A stretch of 17,189 bases of DNA from Ruminococcaceae bacterium UBA1375 (GCA_002305795.1 DBRF01000007.1:1-17189); one strand, 5' to 3'. Positions 1-6,412 are shown, counted from the first letter of the stretch. Numbers and translations are program-made. The notes: a model not told the origin generated them from the letters alone.

Positions 1-60
1 AACACATCATTGACAAACCTACAAGGGGGCCGTGGCCAAACAAACTTAAGATAAATTTAA

Positions 61-95
61 GGAAAAGAAAGGAGGGAAACCCGCCGGTTCCCTCC
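61..95 (-). terminator. Intrinsic terminator, distal of a tandem pair
   Basis: Read on the minus strand, GGAGGGAA pairs with TTCCCTCC (71-78 with 88-95) and is followed by TTTCTTTTCC. It lies behind the terminator at 128-157 and would act as a backup for the gene ending at 168. The leftmost 60 bases hold no gene that I can see. Confidence 0.7.
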
Positions 96-127
96 CTTTG
101 CCTTTGCAAAACAAACTGTGCTTTTTC

Positions 128-157
128 AAAAGCAGAGGGGCGGAAACCCGCCCCTGC
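128..157 (-). terminator. Intrinsic terminator of the 168-1016 gene
   Basis: On the minus strand GCAGGGGCGG pairs with CCGCCCCTCTGC (with a two-base bulge), followed by TTTTG. It starts 10 bases after the stop codon of the membrane-anchored hypothetical gene. Confidence 0.75.
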
Positions 158-167
158 AATCCAAAAC

Positions 168-1016
168 TTACACAATCACACGTTGTATCATGCCGTCCCG
201 AACGGCAAAGGAACGAGATATCGTGTCCCGCTCGGTGCAAACAGCGATGACCGTCATCGGCTCATAGCCCACCACCAAGTAATACTCCACCGGACAGCCC
301 AGCTGAAGATTGGCTCGCATGGTTTCATCATAATTCCACCAAAGATAGAGATATTCCGCTTGTAAGGCCTCTTCCACCGAAATCTTCTGTGCAGCATAAA
401 CCTGCTCCATCTGTTCCAATTCCATGTAGTACAAGGTCAGGCTGTCAAAGGGGAGAGGATTGTAGTAAAACGGTTCTTCCGGCAAAGGAGACAGGGCGAC
501 CAAAGGTTTTTCGTAAACCAGCTCTCCCACTTCCGTGGTAGCGCCGGGCTGGAGTTCCTCCAACGATGGAGGAGGGGCTTCCATCTGATAGCTCAGGGGT
601 GGTTGGATATAGCTCCAATCTTCCCCGGCCGCCCACAAATCGGTTTGTTCCGTTAGGGCGCTTTCCACCTGATCCTGGGACAAATCGGGCGGGTTTTCCG
701 CCAAGGGGGCTACCTGCTCCATCCAATCCGTACCGGATTGGGAAGAAGTACCGGAAGAGACAGCAGAAGCGGTTTCCTCTCCTTCCAAAGCAGAGCTGGA
801 AACAGTTTCCAACCCGCTTGCCCTAGATTCCGCTGCGGAGATGGGATCTGAAAAACTGCTTTCCCCGGAATTCTCAGATGTTTCTTCCTGCGAGACCGCA
901 GTGGGCTGTGACTGCTCCTGAGACTGGTTCAATACCACAGCCAGCAACCCCCCCAGCCCTGCCAACAACACTGCCATTCCGGTCAGGATGCAGGCAATTT
1001 GTTTTTTTGCGGACAC
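168..1016 (-). CDS. Membrane-anchored extracytoplasmic protein, unknown function
   Basis: I do not recognise the family. The product is 282 aa. It has a short basic start (SAKKQ), one hydrophobic segment at about residues 6-27 acting as signal anchor or uncleaved signal peptide, then a Ser/Glu/Thr-rich, low-complexity acidic linker to about residue 100. A Pro-rich stretch follows (PPLSYQ, APPPSLEEL), then a C-terminal part of about 130 residues rich in Tyr, Leu and Glu (for example YLYLWWNYDE) that looks folded. The orientation suggests that the linker spans the wall and the C-terminal domain lies outside the membrane. The start is GTG at 1016, because AAAGGAGGGG lies just upstream; an ATG at 1052 would place this ribosome binding site inside the gene. 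It is monocistronic with its own tandem terminators. Real-gene status is supported by the RBS, the frame length and the topology; function is open. Confidence 0.8.
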   Translation of the reverse strand: MSAKKQIACILTGMAVLLAGLGGLLAVVLNQSQEQSQPTAVSQEETSENSGESSFSDPISAAESRASGLETVSSSALEGEETASAVSSGTSSQSGTDWMEQVAPLAENPPDLSQDQVESALTEQTDLWAAGEDWSYIQPPLSYQMEAPPPSLEELQPGATTEVGELVYEKPLVALSPLPEEPFYYNPLPFDSLTLYYMELEQMEQVYAAQKISVEEALQAEYLYLWWNYDETMRANLQLGCPVEYYLVVGYEPMTVIAVCTERDTISRSFAVRDGMIQRVIV

Positions 1017-1085
1017 AATCCTCCCCTCCTTTCTTTTTTGAAAGAAACTCAATTATGCCGTTTTAAATCCGACGCCTTCACCTAT

Positions 1086-1114
1086 AAGATACTAAATCTC
1101 GCTTGAAAAATCAA
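1086..1114 (-). promoter_or_regulatory. Possible promoter for the 168-1016 gene
   Basis: On the minus strand TTGATT and TATCTT are separated by 17 bp, about 70 bp upstream of the GTG start. Each box has two mismatches from the sigma-A consensus, so this is a modest candidate. Confidence 0.4.
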
Positions 1115-1187
1115 CGGTAAAACAGACAAACATTCCCCGCCGTTTTTGTGACGGTAAACAAAATTTTCAATCGGATGGGGACACAAG

Positions 1188-1212
1188 AAAAAAGACCTGC
1201 GTCAAGCAGGTC
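1188..1212 (-). terminator. Intrinsic terminator of the AEC permease transcript
   Basis: GACCTGC-TTGAC-GCAGGTC followed by TTTTTT on the minus strand. It lies about 150 bp after the permease stop codon, with a family 1 repeat in between. Confidence 0.85.
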
Positions 1213-1300
1213 CCGGAGGATGGAAAAGATGTATGCGGGCTTAACTCCAGCCCCTTCGCCCAACGGCTGTGATAGGGGGCAAGGCAATCCACTTTCTTTT

Positions 1301-1361
1301 TCAATGGAAGATTCCACCGCAGGGAGAATCAACCAGAATGATTCGTTCTTCATTTTTCATT
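1301..1361 (-). repeat. Family 1 intergenic repeat, copy A
   Basis: Read on the minus strand, directly after the TAA of the AEC gene, it runs ATGAAAAATGAAGAACGAAT, then ATTCTGGTTGATTCTCCC, then GGTGGAATCTTCCATTG. The GATTC...GAATC part forms a short hairpin. The same sequence recurs at 3980-4053, 5965-6035 and 7766-7822, with partial copies near 12513, 12815 and 14374. Confidence 0.8.
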
Positions 1362-2287
1362 TAAGAGATCACCATCCCGCACACCAAGGTCAGCACCGGC
1401 AGGGAAATTGCGCTCAGCAAGGTGGACAGGGTGAACATCTGGGCCGCTGCCTGGCTGTCCCGGCGGTAGCGGATGGCAAACAGGGTGGTGGAGCTGGCCA
1501 CCGGGGTGCCGGAGAGGATCACCAGGGTGGTTTTAGCCACCGGGTCCATGGGGATAAAGGCCACCAGCAGCAGGGCAATGGCAGGGGCTGCCAGCAGCCG
1601 CAGGGCGCTGATGAAGTAATGGCGCAGGTGGATAAAGCAGTCCAGCAACTTGGTCTGGGCCACCGCCGCCCCGCTGACCAGCATAGCCAAGGGGGTGTTC
1701 ATGCCGGACAGGTCCCCGATTACCGTCATGGGGATTTCCGGCAGCCGCAGTTGCAGCACATACAGCAGCACCCCAAGGATGGTGCAGATCAAGGAGGGGT
1801 TGCACAAAGCCTTGATGGTCTCGGTGCGGTTCACCTTCCCCGCCATAAGCAGCACCCCGTGGGTCCAGTTAAAGAGGGTGAAGGCGGCGAAAAAGGCGGT
1901 GAGGTAGAACACCCCGTCCGCTCCAAACAGGCTCTGCACCAGGGGGATGCCCATAAACCCGCAGTTGCCGTAGATGGCGGCAAACCGTTCCGCTCCCCGG
2001 TTCTCCCAGGGCTTGTTGGGCAGGATGCGGTGGAAAATCAAAATTATCAAGGCGTAGCTCACGGCGCTGAGCAGAAACACCAGCCCCAGGTTGGTGAACT
2101 TGGAGGCGTCGAACTCCGCCTGGAAGGTGTCGATGATCACCATGGGGTTGACCACATACAGCACAATGGAGGAGAGCTGGCCGGTGCCGTGGGGGGTGAG
2201 CAGGTGGATCTTGGCGCAGGTCCACCCCACCGCCAGCAGCAAAAACATAATGGCAATCTGCTGGAGGATAATCAGTGTGTTTTCCAA
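1361..2287 (-). CDS. AEC (auxin efflux carrier) family transporter
   Basis: 308-aa integral membrane protein of the AEC family, which in bacteria exports or imports small organic acids and related solutes such as malate; the substrate cannot be read from sequence. About ten hydrophobic segments form two halves around a central loop. Family marks are VNPMVIIDTF near residues 46-55 in the second helix (the Asn-Pro of the family), the GNCGFMGIPLVQSLFG stretch near 112-127, and the C-terminal GTPVASSTTLFAIRY segment. The length is typical. The start is a TTG at 2287 preceded by AAGGA at about nine bases; no better ATG exists in frame. It is a single-gene transcript with a good promoter at 2354-2382 and a terminator at 1188-1212. 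The 3' end runs directly into a family 1 repeat. Confidence 0.9.
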   Translation of the reverse strand: MENTLIILQQIAIMFLLLAVGWTCAKIHLLTPHGTGQLSSIVLYVVNPMVIIDTFQAEFDASKFTNLGLVFLLSAVSYALIILIFHRILPNKPWENRGAERFAAIYGNCGFMGIPLVQSLFGADGVFYLTAFFAAFTLFNWTHGVLLMAGKVNRTETIKALCNPSLICTILGVLLYVLQLRLPEIPMTVIGDLSGMNTPLAMLVSGAAVAQTKLLDCFIHLRHYFISALRLLAAPAIALLLVAFIPMDPVAKTTLVILSGTPVASSTTLFAIRYRRDSQAAAQMFTLSTLLSAISLPVLTLVCGMVIS

Positions 2288-2353
2288 AGTAACGTCCTTC
2301 TTCCCTTTTTCGTCACGAAATTAAGAATTTTCTCTGAATTTTTACAACAACAA

Positions 2354-2382
2354 ATTATAGCGAGGTGGGAAGAAGAATGCAA
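2354..2382 (-). promoter_or_regulatory. Sigma-A-type promoter of the AEC permease
   Basis: TTGCAT and TATAAT separated by exactly 17 bp on the minus strand, about 65 bp upstream of the TTG start. It lies close to, and points away from, the antitoxin 1 promoter. Confidence 0.75.
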
Positions 2383-2469
2383 GAGCAAATCTTGAATTTG
2401 CGAGGTTTTTTTGTAAAAAAGCGGGCATCGGAAGAGAGCAGCAGCACCGTCTTTCTTTCCCGCAAAATC

Positions 2470-2498
2470 TTGACAAAGCCAGGAAAAAAGACTATAAT
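2470..2498 (+). promoter_or_regulatory. Promoter of antitoxin RNA 1
   Basis: Consensus TTGACA (2470-2475) and TATAAT (2493-2498) with a 17 bp spacer. The bases after the -10 box, AAAAACAGAA, are the same as in the two other antitoxin promoters (7178, 12495). Confidence 0.9.
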
Positions 2499-2504
2499 AA
2501 AAAC

Positions 2505-2594
2505 AGAAGGACGAAGCCGACAACGGCCAAGCCCGATAATCAGCTAGAAAAGATAGCCGCTTTACGGTCCAGGTAAGCGGCTATCTTCTTTTTG
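2505..2594 (+). ncRNA. Antisense antitoxin RNA 1 (type I TA)
   Basis: Predicted RNA of about 90 nt, running from the strong promoter at 2470-2498 to the U-tract at 2588-2594. It has no good reading frame. It carries a 5' hairpin GCCG-ACAA-CGGC and ends in a 13-bp terminator stem. It converges on and overlaps the last codons and stop of the toxin gene on the other strand, so it can pair with the 3' part of the toxin mRNA. This is the arrangement of type I systems such as txpA/RatA and bsrG/SR4 (established for those families). In copy 2 the 5' hairpin is ACCG-ACAA-CGGT, a compensatory change that supports a real RNA. Confidence 0.8.
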
Positions 2595-2740
2595 TCCAAA
2601 TCGCTGCCACAATAGACACAACTGCAACTACAACATTCCAAAACTGTATCTGCACAGTCCAAAACGGTAAAAGTTGTGCCCAAACTTGGTGGTTCATGAT
2701 TCCACCCCCTAATTTCAAAAGGGGGAACCGATTGGAACAT
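2540..2740 (-). CDS. Possible upstream ORF overlapping toxin 1
   Basis: ATG at 2740 with the strong ribosome binding site GGGGGTGG just upstream opens a 66-codon frame starting MFQSVPPFE. It runs through the anti-Shine-Dalgarno hairpin and all of the toxin gene in another frame, ending beyond the toxin stop. Copy 3 has the same feature with the same frame offset (start M-MFSKSVPPF). The start and the SVPPF part are conserved, while the rest is a Cys-rich shadow of the toxin. It is probably a leader ORF whose translation affects toxin translation, and its product need not be functional. Confidence 0.35.
   Translation of the reverse strand: MFQSVPPFEIRGWNHEPPSLGTTFTVLDCADTVLECCSCSCVYCGSDLDKKKIAAYLDRKAAIFSS
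2550..2594 (+). terminator. Antitoxin 1 terminator, shared with the toxin 3' end
   Basis: A 13-bp perfect stem, AAGATAGCCGCTT (2550-2562) with AAGCGGCTATCTT (2575-2587), then CTTTTTG. The toxin stop TAG lies inside the right arm, read from the other strand, and the T-tract is the complement of its Lys/Arg codons. Confidence 0.9.
2581..2697 (-). CDS. Type I toxin 1, small hydrophobic peptide
   Basis: 38-aa peptide beginning MNHQVWAQLL, with one hydrophobic helix (about residues 20-33, NVVVAVVSIVAAIW) and a basic tail TKRR. This is the architecture of membrane-acting type I toxins of the holin-like/TxpA-BsrG kind (family inference, no search done). The ATG at 2697 follows AGGGGGTGG at a suitable distance. 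The ribosome binding site is partly hidden by pairing of CCCCCT with AGGGGG just upstream. The converging antisense RNA starts at about 2505. Related peptides occur at 7288-7392 and 12271-12363; all share a Trp near the N-terminus, a hydrophobic core and a Lys/Arg end fixed by the antitoxin terminator. No codon-level homology test was possible, so the assignment rests on the three-fold recurrence and the antisense arrangement. Confidence 0.75.
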   Translation of the reverse strand: MNHQVWAQLLPFWTVQIQFWNVVVAVVSIVAAIWTKRR

Positions 2741-2887
2741 CAAAGCCACCCCCTTTTCAACGTCTCATGTCAAAACATGGCAAGAGGTTCGATGTATTTT
2801 GGGGGCTTGCCGCTATCGTTGTTTGCTTCGTCCTCCCAGCGCCAACCAACAGGCAGCACGCCGGTAGATACAAGAAAATTGTATCGT
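2698..2887 (-). promoter_or_regulatory. Structured 5' leader of toxin 1 mRNA
   Basis: About 190 nt from the predicted start at 2887 to the toxin ATG. On the minus strand it holds, in order, hairpin GATACAA-ttttc-TTGTATC, the conserved element CGATAGCGGC (near 2809-2818), hairpin CATGT-TTTG-ACATG (2766-2779), the upstream ORF start (2740) and an anti-Shine-Dalgarno hairpin (2705-2725). The same order of elements occurs in the other two cassettes. Confidence 0.65.
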
Positions 2888-2893
2888 ACAATC

Positions 2894-2922
2894 ATTTTAT
2901 CAGCTATGGCGAAGCTTGTCAA
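2894..2922 (-). promoter_or_regulatory. Promoter of toxin 1 mRNA
   Basis: TTGACA (2922-2917) and TAAAAT (2899-2894) with a 17 bp spacer on the minus strand. It lies directly downstream of the terminator that closes the ktr transcript, so the cassette is insulated. Confidence 0.8.
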
Positions 2923-2925
2923 ACG

Positions 2926-2954
2926 AAAAAGGAGCCGACCCTTCGGCCGGATCC
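2926..2954 (-). terminator. Intrinsic terminator of the ktrB-ktrA transcript
   Basis: On the minus strand GGATCCGGCC-GAA-GGGTCGGCTCC forms a ten-position stem with one mismatch and one G-T pair, followed by TTTTT. It lies 330 bp after the ktrA stop; the gap is filled by a family 2 repeat. Confidence 0.7.
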
Positions 2955-3110
2955 CTAGCTTGTGGAAAAAGGTTCCGGATGGTTTCGGATGGACCCGCCC
3001 TCGGCTCTGCGCCTTTGGGCGGGCGGATTCCGGCTTGCTGTTTCCACAACTTTTTTAAACAATAAGGCAGAAGAAAGAGTTTTTAAAACAAAACAATTCC
3101 TATGCAGGGA

Positions 3111-3130
3111 GAAACGTCCTAGGACGTTTC
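3111..3130. repeat. GAAACGTC palindrome inserted in family 2 copy 1
   Basis: Perfect 20-base palindrome GAAACGTCCTAGGACGTTTC. It is absent from the equivalent place in the second family 2 copy. A near-identical hairpin, GAAACGTC-ATAC-GACGTTTC, is at 12031-12050 in the toxin 3 leader. Confidence 0.75.
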
Positions 3131-3144
3131 GTTGCCACCCCAGA

Positions 3145-3184
3145 ATCCACTGCGTGGGATTCGTATCCACTGCGTGGGATTCGA
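3145..3184 (+). repeat. Tandem duplication of a 20-bp unit
   Basis: ATCCACTGCGTGGGATTCG occurs at 3145-3163 and again at 3165-3183. Family 2 copy 2 has only one. Each unit is nearly palindromic (GAATCCAC...GTGGGATTC). Confidence 0.8.
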
Positions 3185-3285
3185 CCCCACAATGCCTTCG
3201 GAAAAAAAGATTTTCAATCTTGTTTTCCTAAAAGGCTTGACCCAAATTTTACTTTTTGACACATTAAAAAACACCCAGTTCCAAT

Positions 3286-3939
3286 TCAAAAATGCAGCAC
3301 TTTTTTCAAATTCTTCTCGCTGCCCATCATAATCACCGTTTCGTCGCCGCCGAACTGGTAGCTGGGGTCGGTGACTGGGGTTACCTGCTTGCCCCGCTTC
3401 ACCGCCAGCACGTTGATCTGCGCTTTCCGGCGGATGCCCAGCTCCTGGATGGTTTTGCCCCGCCAGCTTTCCGGCACCGGGGACTCTACAATGGAGTAAT
3501 CGTCGGACAGCTGGATGTAGTCGAAGATGGTGTCCATGCTGTAGCGGATGGCGGCCCGTTCCCCGGCCAGCCGCTCCGGATACACCACCGCGTCGGCGCC
3601 GTTGCGCAGCAAGAACTGCTCGTGGACGCTGTCAATGGCTCGGCTCACCACAAATTTGGCCCCGGCGTCCTTCACCAAGGTGGTGGCCATCAGGGAGTGC
3701 TGGAAGCTCTGGCCGATGGTGACCACGCACAAATCGAAGTTGCGCACCCCCAGCCCGGCAATCAACTGCTTGTCGGTGGCGTCCCCGATCTGGATGTTGG
3801 GGATAATCTCCGCCACCTGGTTGGCCCGGGTGGCATCCTGTTCCACGGCCATCACATCGTGGCCCATGTGAATCAATTTTTCCGCCATGTGCTGGCCGAA
3901 AAAGCCCATGCCTAACATCAGTACCGATTTGGATCTCAT
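3286..3939 (-). CDS. ktrA: Potassium uptake regulatory subunit KtrA (RCK protein)
   Basis: 217-aa cytosolic gating subunit that forms a ring on the KtrB channel and controls K+ uptake through nucleotide binding. RCK_N: Rossmann motif GMGFFG at residues 10-15, the acidic AVEQD at the end of strand 2, then GDATD. RCK_C follows from about residue 135 (VPESWRGKTIQELGIRRKAQ). A single RCK_N-RCK_C unit is the KtrA pattern; TrkA proper is about twice as long. In several Firmicutes the RCK_C domain binds c-di-AMP, which closes the system; that is relevant because cdaA lies at 10817-11737 (binding here is inferred). The start is ATG at 3939 with AAAGGAG eight bases upstream; an in-frame ATG at 4017 would begin inside a repeat and has no RBS. 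Transcribed after ktrB, with a family 1 repeat in the 142-bp gap. Confidence 0.93.
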   Translation of the reverse strand: MRSKSVLMLGMGFFGQHMAEKLIHMGHDVMAVEQDATRANQVAEIIPNIQIGDATDKQLIAGLGVRNFDLCVVTIGQSFQHSLMATTLVKDAGAKFVVSRAIDSVHEQFLLRNGADAVVYPERLAGERAAIRYSMDTIFDYIQLSDDYSIVESPVPESWRGKTIQELGIRRKAQINVLAVKRGKQVTPVTDPSYQFGGDETVIMMGSEKNLKKVLHF

Positions 3940-3979
3940 CTTGCTCGCTCCTTTTCTCTGTCCGTTGATTTGCCTTTGA

Positions 3980-4053
3980 TTCCAATGGAAGACTCCACCA
4001 ACGGGAGAATCCACCATAATTATTCATTCTTCACTCTTCATTATTCATTCTTC
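3980..4053 (-). repeat. Family 1 repeat, copy B, between ktrB and ktrA
   Basis: Minus-strand reading: GAAGAATGAATAATGAAGAG, then TGAAGAATGAATAATTATGG, then TGGATTCTCCCGTTGGTGG and GTCTTCCATTGGAA. The front unit is doubled relative to the other copies. It sits within an operon, so ribosomes and polymerase pass it between the two cistrons. Confidence 0.8.
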
Positions 4054-4081
4054 CTTGCCGCCCCCGGCGGCTTGGCTCCCC

Positions 4082-5428
4082 TTAGCCGATGTTCACCGGT
4101 TCCTCCGGGTACTCCCGGGGCACCTTCACCGCCCGGCTGTTCATGGCGTACAGCAGGGTCAGTCCGCCGATCCGCCCCAGGTACATCATCAGAATCAGCA
4201 CCACCTGGGAAGCGGCGCTCAAAGTGGGGGTGACGCTGAGGCTCAGTCCCACGGTGCCCAGGGCGGAAGCCACTTCAAACATCCCTTCCACCAGGGTCAG
4301 CCCGTCCAAGCAGCAAAGAGCCATGGTGCCCACCACAAACAGGGTCAAAAACATACACAGCAGCACCATGGTGTTGCGCAGGGCCCCGTCCGGCAGCCGC
4401 CGCTTGCAGAAGTACAGGTGCTCTTTTTTGGTCAAACAGCTGCGCAGGGACAAAAACAGCACCGCCAAACTGGTGGTCTTGATGCCGCCTGCGGTGGAAC
4501 CCGGGGAGCCGCCGATGAGCATCAGTACAATCACCAGCAGCAACGACGCCTGGGAAAAGCCCCGCATATCCAGGCTCATGAACCCGGCGGTACGGGGGGT
4601 GACCGACTGGAAAAAGGCGGAAAGCACCCGTTCCCCCCAGCTCATTTCGGCCCATTTGGGGTCGGTAAATTCAAAAAACAGGAAAAACAGGGTGGGCAGC
4701 AGAATCAGCAGTCCGGTGACCACCAGCACCAGCTTGGTTTGCAGCCGGTAGTACTTCAGGTGGACGCCGTGCTGCTGGATGTCCCTCCACACCAAAAAGC
4801 CAATGCCCCCGATGATAATCAAAAATGCCACCGTCAGCAGCACCACCGGGTCGTTCCAGAAGGGAATCAAGCTGCCCCCGGGCATCAGCAGGCCGTTGAT
4901 GTCAAAGCCGGCGTTGCAGAAGGCGCTGACCGAGGTAAACACCGCCGCCCAAATGCCGTCGCCCCAGCCCATGGCCGGGACAAAGCGGGTGGCCAACAGC
5001 ACCGCTCCCGCCCCTTCGCAGATGGCGGTGAACCGCAAGATAAAGCCTACCAGCTTGACAATGCCCCCCATCTGGGGTGCGGAGATGGATTCCTGCATGA
5101 GGATCCGCTGCTGCAAGCCGATGCGCCGCCGGGAGATGGTTGCCATAGCCATGGCCATGGTCACCACCCCCAAGCCTCCCACCTGGATCAGCACCAGCAT
5201 AATGGCCTGGCCGAAGGGGGTGTAGTAGGTGTAGGGGTCGATGAGGGTCAGCCCGGTCACGCAGGAAGTGGAGGTGGCTGTGAATAAGCCGGTGAGAAAG
5301 GGAGCTCCCTGTCCGTCCCGGGTGGCAAAGGGCAGCATCAAAAGCAGCGCCCCCAGCAGAATCACCGCAGCAAACCCCAGGGCCACAATCTGGGCCGGAG
5401 AGAGCTTGCGCATCAAATGATGAAACAT
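4082..5428 (-). CDS. ktrB: Potassium channel/transporter subunit KtrB (TrkH family)
   Basis: 448-aa membrane subunit that carries K+ (often with Na+) across the membrane. All four half-filter loops of the superfamily are visible: TSCVTGLT at 54-61, SAFCNAGF at 168-175, TPRTAGF at 277-283 and SALGTVGLS at 388-396. The GGSPGSTAGGIKT stretch at 306-318 is the family's broken third-repeat helix that forms the intramembrane gate. Length fits KtrB. ATG at 5428 is chosen because AAAGAGGT lies seven bases upstream; a TTG directly before it is also in frame. The start MFHHLMRKLSPAQ is typical. First gene of the ktrB-ktrA operon. I saw no convincing c-di-AMP (ydaO) riboswitch in the 200 bp upstream. 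Confidence 0.95.
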   Translation of the reverse strand: MFHHLMRKLSPAQIVALGFAAVILLGALLLMLPFATRDGQGAPFLTGLFTATSTSCVTGLTLIDPYTYYTPFGQAIMLVLIQVGGLGVVTMAMAMATISRRRIGLQQRILMQESISAPQMGGIVKLVGFILRFTAICEGAGAVLLATRFVPAMGWGDGIWAAVFTSVSAFCNAGFDINGLLMPGGSLIPFWNDPVVLLTVAFLIIIGGIGFLVWRDIQQHGVHLKYYRLQTKLVLVVTGLLILLPTLFFLFFEFTDPKWAEMSWGERVLSAFFQSVTPRTAGFMSLDMRGFSQASLLLVIVLMLIGGSPGSTAGGIKTTSLAVLFLSLRSCLTKKEHLYFCKRRLPDGALRNTMVLLCMFLTLFVVGTMALCCLDGLTLVEGMFEVASALGTVGLSLSVTPTLSAASQVVLILMMYLGRIGGLTLLYAMNSRAVKVPREYPEEPVNIG

Positions 5429-5690
5429 CAATCGTACCTCTTTTCTGAGAACTTTCTTTCCAAAGAATCCTCAAACCCCCACTATACTACCACGCCGCAG
5501 AGGGAAAGGCAAGAAGAATTTTTCCTTTTGAGAAAGAAAAAAGGGTATTGTAAAATTTTGATAAAAATCATCACTCATTTTCCCGATTTCGAGAAAAATT
5601 TCACGACAAATGGTGATTTTGCAATATACAAAAAGGAGAATTCACTTGATTTATCCGAATAGTAATTTTCGCAAAAAGGGCGGCCGGGAC
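5429..5690. other. AT-rich intergenic stretch upstream of ktrB
   Basis: Must contain the ktrB promoter on the minus strand. Candidates are weak: a TATAGT at 5481-5486 and a TACAAT at 5547-5552, neither with a good -35 at 17 bp. A plus-strand frame here (5417-5662) has no ribosome binding site and is probably chance. Nothing else recognised. Confidence 0.5.
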
Positions 5691-5716
5691 AAAAAAGAAA
5701 GCCGGATTTCTCCGGC
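5691..5716 (-). terminator. Intrinsic terminator of the DUF3783 gene
   Basis: GCCGGA-GAAA-TCCGGC followed by TTTCTTTTTT on the minus strand. It lies 300 bp after the stop codon, and the gap is filled by repeats. Confidence 0.85.
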
Positions 5717-5964
5717 AGGGGATGGAACTATTTTCCTTTTTCATGAGTCTTTTTTTCGGCGGGAACGGCCACTTCAAAAGCAGCGGATGAGGAGGCGGTT
5801 TTCATTGCTTTTTCGTAGGTGGAAATTTTATCGTTTCCACCTCATCAGTCCAGGCTTTGCCTTGACTGCAAATGCCGCATAGAGGCATCGCCCCTACAAG
5901 GGAATGCCTTTGTCCGAGCCCGTTCGCCGGGCCGTTGGATTTGGGGCAAATGCCCATTTCCCCT
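5717..5964. other. Non-coding 3' region with hairpins
   Basis: Between the DUF3783 terminator and a family 1 repeat. Contains a perfect hairpin AGGTGGAAA-TTTTATCG-TTTCCACCT (5817-5842) and fragments resembling other repeats (TGCCTTTGTC near 5906-5915, shared with family 5). No gene seen. Confidence 0.55.
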
Positions 5965-6035
5965 TTCCAATGGAAGATTCGGCCCCAGGGAGAATCCGCC
6001 TAAATGATTGATTCTCCACTATTCACTCTTCATTT
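5965..6035 (-). repeat. Family 1 repeat, copy C, containing a stop codon of DUF3783
   Basis: Minus-strand reading: AATGAAGAGTGAATAGTGGA, then GAATCAATCATTTAGGCGG, then ATTCTCCC...CGAATCTTCCATTGG. The end of the DUF3783 gene lies inside the repeat: its last codons AAT GAA GAG and the stop TGA are repeat sequence. Confidence 0.75.
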
Positions 6036-6412
6036 CCTCCCCCTGTCACCGCCCGGTGCTCCTGTTCCAGCTCCCGGTACAGCTTTTCCAAGCTCCAGCT
6101 GCGGTTGTAGGGGGTGACCACCGCCTTGTAGGGCCACACCGCCTTTGCCCCCCGGAGCTGGGCCAGCAGGTCGTCCAGCTCGGCGTCAGTGAGGCCGGAA
6201 AGCAGCAGCAGGGGCGGCTGCTCCCAAGCGCAGCCCCGGGTGTCCGAGGTGTCCAGCAAGGTCTCCACCCGCTCCGTCCAGCCCTCTTTTCCAGGCAAAC
6301 GGCAGACAATCCCCAGCCGGTCGCAGATTCCAATGGTGGAAATCGCCGGCTCTCCCGCCGGGTCCACCCCCCACAGCAGCGCCCGTTTTTGACGTACAAT
6401 CCTTGCCTTCAT
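6023..6412 (-). CDS. DUF3783 domain-containing protein
   Basis: 129-aa soluble protein of the DUF3783 type, found across Clostridia, function unknown. The recognisable part is the C-terminal half: PPLLLLSGLTDAELDDLLAQ at about residues 66-85, then KAVVTPYNRSWSLEKLYREL at 96-115, which matches the family pattern of a Leu-rich strand, an acidic helix and a K-A-V-x-T-P-x-N-x-x-W signature. The start is ATG at 6412, because AAAGGAG sits six bases upstream; an earlier in-frame ATG at 6484 lies at the promoter. The tail GGGNEE ends inside a family 1 repeat. Single-gene transcript from the promoter at 6474-6502, divergent from the 6685 gene. Confidence 0.85.
   Translation of the reverse strand: MKARIVRQKRALLWGVDPAGEPAISTIGICDRLGIVCRLPGKEGWTERVETLLDTSDTRGCAWEQPPLLLLSGLTDAELDDLLAQLRGAKAVWPYKAVVTPYNRSWSLEKLYRELEQEHRAVTGGGNEE

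Larger units (their letters stand above)
2957..3259. repeat. Family 2 intergenic repeat, copy 1 (~300 bp)
   Basis: It shares, almost base for base in blocks, the content of 12546-12806: start AGCTTGT..AAAAA, a GC hairpin CCCGCCC...GGGCGGGCGG, TTCCACAACTTTTTT, AATAAGGCAGAA, ATCCACTGCGTGGGATTCG, GCCTTCGGAAAAAAAGATTT, and an end AGGCTTGACC then TTTTACTTTTT. The ends are weakly inverted (GTCAAAAA). It is MITE-like with no transposase. Relative to copy 2 it carries two extra pieces: a palindromic hairpin at 3111-3130 and a second copy of a 20-bp unit. Reading frames across it change frame between copies, so I treat it as non-coding. Confidence 0.8.

Noticed and set aside
10..38. TTGACA at the left edge as a promoter
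   Set aside because: No -10 box at 16-18 bp and no gene behind it.
1148..2395. 415-codon plus-strand frame opposite the AEC permease
   Set aside because: Composition rich in Gln, Gly and His is typical of the antisense of a GC-rich membrane gene; no RBS, and the minus-strand gene has clear family motifs.
3150..3190. tRNA-like T-arm (GTGGG-ATTCGAC-CCCAC) in family 2
   Set aside because: Stem and seven-base loop resemble a T-arm, but no acceptor, D-arm or anticodon arm could be found around it in either copy.
2962..3231. 89-codon plus-strand frame in family 2 copy 1, and its counterpart at 12549-12779
   Set aside because: The two copies share reading frame only in part, the first half is shifted, no ribosome binding site is present and the DNA is full of hairpins. 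The sequence is conserved as DNA, not as protein.
4055..5287. 410-codon plus-strand frame opposite ktrB
   Set aside because: Shadow of ktrB: low-complexity His/Gln/Gly composition, no start signals.
5417..5662. 81-codon plus-strand frame upstream of ktrB
   Set aside because: No ribosome binding site; overlaps the ktrB start and its promoter region; AT-rich chance frame.
5429..5690. c-di-AMP (ydaO) riboswitch before ktrB
   Set aside because: Looked for because of the K+ link; no matching conserved core or terminator switch is visible in the leader.
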